A DNA stretch of 64,000 bases from Streptomyces sp. 11x1 (GTDB taxonomy: Bacteria; Actinomycetota; Actinomycetes; Streptomycetales; Streptomycetaceae). Where the stretch lies: positions 10,131,001 to 10,195,000 of the forward strand of contig NZ_CP122458.1 in assembly GCF_032598905.1 (NCBI RefSeq). Reading direction: 5' to 3'. The number at the start of each line of letters is the position of its first letter. The first letter of the stretch is position 1. The notes beneath the pieces are model-generated. The model searched no databases, was not told the DNA's origin, and worked only from the letters and a program-made list of their open reading frames with translations. Below are positions 61,903-64,000 of this stretch, piece after piece. The position numbers and the translations under genes are program-made.

Positions 61903-63102
61903 ATGCGCCTGTACCTGCTCGCCCTCAACCCCACCGACTCCGTCACCGAGGGCTTCCTGCCCGCCGCCGTACGGCTGGGCCTGGACGTCACCCTCCTCAC
62001 CGACCAGCCCGACGCGCACCGCGCGGCCTACCCGGAGTATCAAGGGATCGAGATCCTCGACTGCGACGTACGGCACCACCGCTCCGTCATCTCCCGGATC
62101 TCCACCGGTCACCGCCCCGACGCGGTCTTCACCAACAGCGACCACCTCCAGACCCAGGCCGCCCTCGCCGCCCACTACTTCGACCTCCCCGGCAAGGACT
62201 GGCGGGCCGCGCTGCGCACCAAGGACAAGGGTGAGATGCGACGCCACCTCGCCGTGGCCGGTGTGGACAACGTGTGGTCCGCCGAGATCACCGCCCCGGC
62301 CGACCTCACCGCCCCCCTCGTCGCCGACGCCCCGTACCCGTGCGTCGTCAAGCCCCGCGAGGGCGTCGCCAGCGAGGACGTCGTGCTCGTCGACACCGCC
62401 GAGGACCTCGTGGCGCGCGGCAAGGAGATCCTGGCCCGCCGACCGGGCGGCACCCTGGTCGTCGAGGAGTACCTGCCCGGGGAGCTGTACACCCTGGAGA
62501 CCCTCGGCGACGGTCGCGTCCGACACGTGCTCGGCGGCTTCCACACCGAGCTGTCCCCGCCGCCGTACTTCATCGAGGAGCGGCTCACCTTCGTCCCGGC
62601 TCATCCCGAACCGGTCGTCGCGCAGGTGCTCGCCCAACTCGACGCGCTGGGCGTCGGGTTCGGCGCCTGTCACACCGAGTTCGTCGTCCACGAGGGCCGG
62701 GCCCGCGTGATCGAGGTCAACTACCGTGCCATCGGCGACCAGTGCGACCTGCTGCTCGCCCAGCTCCTCGACCTCCCGCTGTTCGAGCACATCCTCCGCA
62801 CCCACCTCGGCGAACCCCTCCCCGCCGACCTCGGCGGCGGGCGCGACGGCGCGGCGCGCCTGGAGTACCCCTGCGCCGACCGGGCCGGCACCCTCGTCGC
62901 CGCTCCCGCCGCGACCGACGTCACCGTCGACGGGGTGCGGCTGACGTACCGCCCGCTGCGCGCACTCGGCGAACACCACGCGCTCTACCGCACCAACCGC
63001 GACTACCTCGGCGTCCTCCGCGCCACCGGCACCGGTCAGCGGACCGTGGACCGGGTGGCGGCGGACTTCCTCGCCGCCCAGCGCTGGGAGATCCAGCCGT
63101 GA
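61903..63102 (+). CDS. ATP-grasp enzyme of the siderophore locus
   Basis: A 399-residue ATP-grasp ligase. The nucleotide-binding part includes AALRTKDKGEMRRHLAVAGV, PCVVKPREGVASEDVVLVD and LVVEEYLPGELYTLETLGDG; the Mg/ATP residues lie in ARVIEVNYRAIGDQCD. Such enzymes form amide or peptide bonds to carboxylates. It directly precedes and overlaps (GTGA) an IucA/IucC synthetase gene, so it probably prepares or extends a siderophore building block. ATG 61903 (MRLYLLALNPTD) is preferred over one 12 bases earlier. Confidence 0.82.
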   Translation: MRLYLLALNPTDSVTEGFLPAAVRLGLDVTLLTDQPDAHRAAYPEYQGIEILDCDVRHHRSVISRISTGHRPDAVFTNSDHLQTQAALAAHYFDLPGKDWRAALRTKDKGEMRRHLAVAGVDNVWSAEITAPADLTAPLVADAPYPCVVKPREGVASEDVVLVDTAEDLVARGKEILARRPGGTLVVEEYLPGELYTLETLGDGRVRHVLGGFHTELSPPPYFIEERLTFVPAHPEPVVAQVLAQLDALGVGFGACHTEFVVHEGRARVIEVNYRAIGDQCDLLLAQLLDLPLFEHILRTHLGEPLPADLGGGRDGAARLEYPCADRAGTLVAAPAATDVTVDGVRLTYRPLRALGEHHALYRTNRDYLGVLRATGTGQRTVDRVAADFLAAQRWEIQP

Positions 63103-63190
63103 CCGCGATCACTGCCATGACCGCATCGACCGCCATGACGGCCACTACCGCCCCGACCGGCATGACGGCTGCGACCGGCACGACGGCCGC
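63099..63190. repeat. 18-bp coding tandem repeat at the IucA/IucC N-terminus
   Basis: Units such as ATGACCGCATCGACCGCC and ATGACGGCCACTACCGCC recur at 63099, 63117, 63135 and 63162 (with one 9-bp half unit), encoding MTAxTA-type hexapeptides. Confidence 0.75.
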
Positions 63191-64000
63191 GCCCGCCGTG
63201 GACGCCGCCGAAGCCGAACTGCTCACCCGGGTGCTCGGCGCCCTGCTCCGCGAGGACGTGGTCGGCCTGCGCACCCGCAGCACCCCCGTCGACCTCCCGG
63301 ACGGGGCCTGGCTGCGCCTGCCCACCGCCGATGGCGACGACGCCCTCCTCCTCCCGGTCATCGAGGACGGCTTCCAGCACACCCACACCGCCCGACTGCC
63401 CCTCCTCGTCCGGGAGTCGGACGGCACACCCCTCCCCACCTGCGACACCGTCCTCGCCGCACTGCGCACCCTCGCCGACCCCCTCGACCGCGACGGCTTC
63501 GACGCCTTCGCCGAGGAGTGCCGCCAGACCCTCGTCACGATGCGGCTGCACGAGGCGACGGCGGACGAGATCGCCGAGGGGCTCACCGACCTCTACGGCG
63601 CCGACCTCGCCGACTGGACGGGGCTGCGCGGCGGCCTGGCCTACGAGACGCTCGCGGCCCGCCTCGACCACCCGGTCTACCCGACCGCACGCGGCCGCGC
63701 CGGACTCGACGAGGAGCAACTGCGCCACTACGCGCCCGAGTTCCACCCGACCTTCGCGCTCCAATGGCTCGCCGTGCCCAAGGAGGCCCTCACCGTCACC
63801 GGGGACCTCCCGGACGGCTGGCCCACCCCCTCCGGGCTCGGGCTCGCGGACCTCGACCACACCCATGTCACCCTGCCCGTCCACCCGCTGACCGTCGGCG
63901 CGCCCCTGGACGCGGCACTGCGCGAGGCGAGGCTCGCGGACCGGGCCGTACTCGCCGACCGGGCGTACCTGCCGGTCGTCCCCACCCTGTCGATGCGCAC
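63099..64000 (+). CDS. IucA/IucC-family NRPS-independent siderophore synthetase (5' part)
   Basis: The visible 300 residues show an IucA/IucC-type synthetase: VYPTARGRAGLDEEQLRHYA (variant of the HP...K.R.G motif), LPVHPLTVGAPL and PTLSMRT at the window edge. It condenses citrate or similar carboxylates with amines or hydroxamates. The first 30 residues are a Thr/Ala-rich run from an 18-bp tandem repeat with several in-frame ATGs. GTG 63099 overlaps the ATP-grasp stop. The gene continues beyond the window. Confidence 0.85.
   Translation, partial: MTAITAMTASTAMTATTAPTGMTAATGTTAAPAVDAAEAELLTRVLGALLREDVVGLRTRSTPVDLPDGAWLRLPTADGDDALLLPVIEDGFQHTHTARLPLLVRESDGTPLPTCDTVLAALRTLADPLDRDGFDAFAEECRQTLVTMRLHEATADEIAEGLTDLYGADLADWTGLRGGLAYETLAARLDHPVYPTARGRAGLDEEQLRHYAPEFHPTFALQWLAVPKEALTVTGDLPDGWPTPSGLGLADLDHTHVTLPVHPLTVGAPLDAALREARLADRAVLADRAYLPVVPTLSMR

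Overview
The window looks like a chromosomal segment of a Streptomyces (or very close actinomycete). It has very high G+C, third-position G/C bias, many GTG and a few TTG starts, and tightly overlapping operons. Supporting content includes a PIG-L (mycothiol-type) deacetylase, a SigE-type sigma factor, an IdeR/DmdR-type iron box pair, a cobalamin riboswitch and several short palindromic repeats of the kind dispersed through Streptomyces genomes. All function calls come from reading translated sequence. No database search was run.

Layout. 1-5.4 kb: minus-strand housekeeping genes (partial acetylxylan/cephalosporin-C esterase, DUF485 + ActP acetate symporter, Rv1733c-like membrane protein, sulfite-oxidase-like molybdoenzyme + flavin reductase). 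5.6-10.6 kb: a frameshifted GNAT gene, a PrmC-like methyltransferase, FadH 2,4-dienoyl-CoA reductase behind a perfect palindrome, and a PadR regulator. 10.6-14.3 kb: exported proteins, a GH75 chitosanase, then a roughly 1 kb repeat-rich stretch (17 x 22-bp array, a MITE with 24-bp perfect terminal inverted repeats, and a second inverted-repeat relic). 14.3-16.5 kb: PTS-dependent dihydroxyacetone kinase dhaKLM. 17-24.5 kb: DUF6924, sigma factor + membrane-anchored propeller protein, PIG-L deacetylase, Ser/Thr kinase, thioesterase/HxlR divergent pair.

24.8-32.5 kb is the most interesting part: a compact RiPP locus that I read as linaridin-type. It contains, in transcription order on the minus strand, a 476-aa flavin oxidoreductase, an 89-aa precursor with a PxxxTP motif, an HTTM/alpha-beta-hydrolase fusion (CypH-like), a SdpA/DUF5819-like protein (CypL-like), a 41-aa membrane peptide, an ABC exporter, a 63-aa membrane peptide and a CypM-like methyltransferase. 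The precursor is atypical: it has no Cys, only one or two Thr near the predicted cleavage site, and a long Ala/Gly-rich C-terminal part. Two NarL-type two-component systems and a free-standing LuxR-type regulator follow (32.7-37.5 kb).

37.7-46.8 kb: DUF418 membrane protein, beta-propeller phytase, remnants of a sugar ABC transporter, and a complete six-gene non-phosphorylative L-fucose pathway. 46.8-53.2 kb: a cobalt/nickel island (cbiMNQO under a B12 riboswitch, a NiCoT permease with a possible Nur box, and an MFS exporter with a His-rich tail divergent from an ArsR regulator). 53.2-56.2 kb: an exo/endonuclease-phosphatase protein and a two-domain GH43. 56.4-64 kb: iron/siderophore locus (FhuF-like reductase, FecCD permeases, ATPase, binding lipoprotein, ATP-grasp enzyme, start of an IucA/IucC synthetase), with iron boxes in the divergent promoter region.
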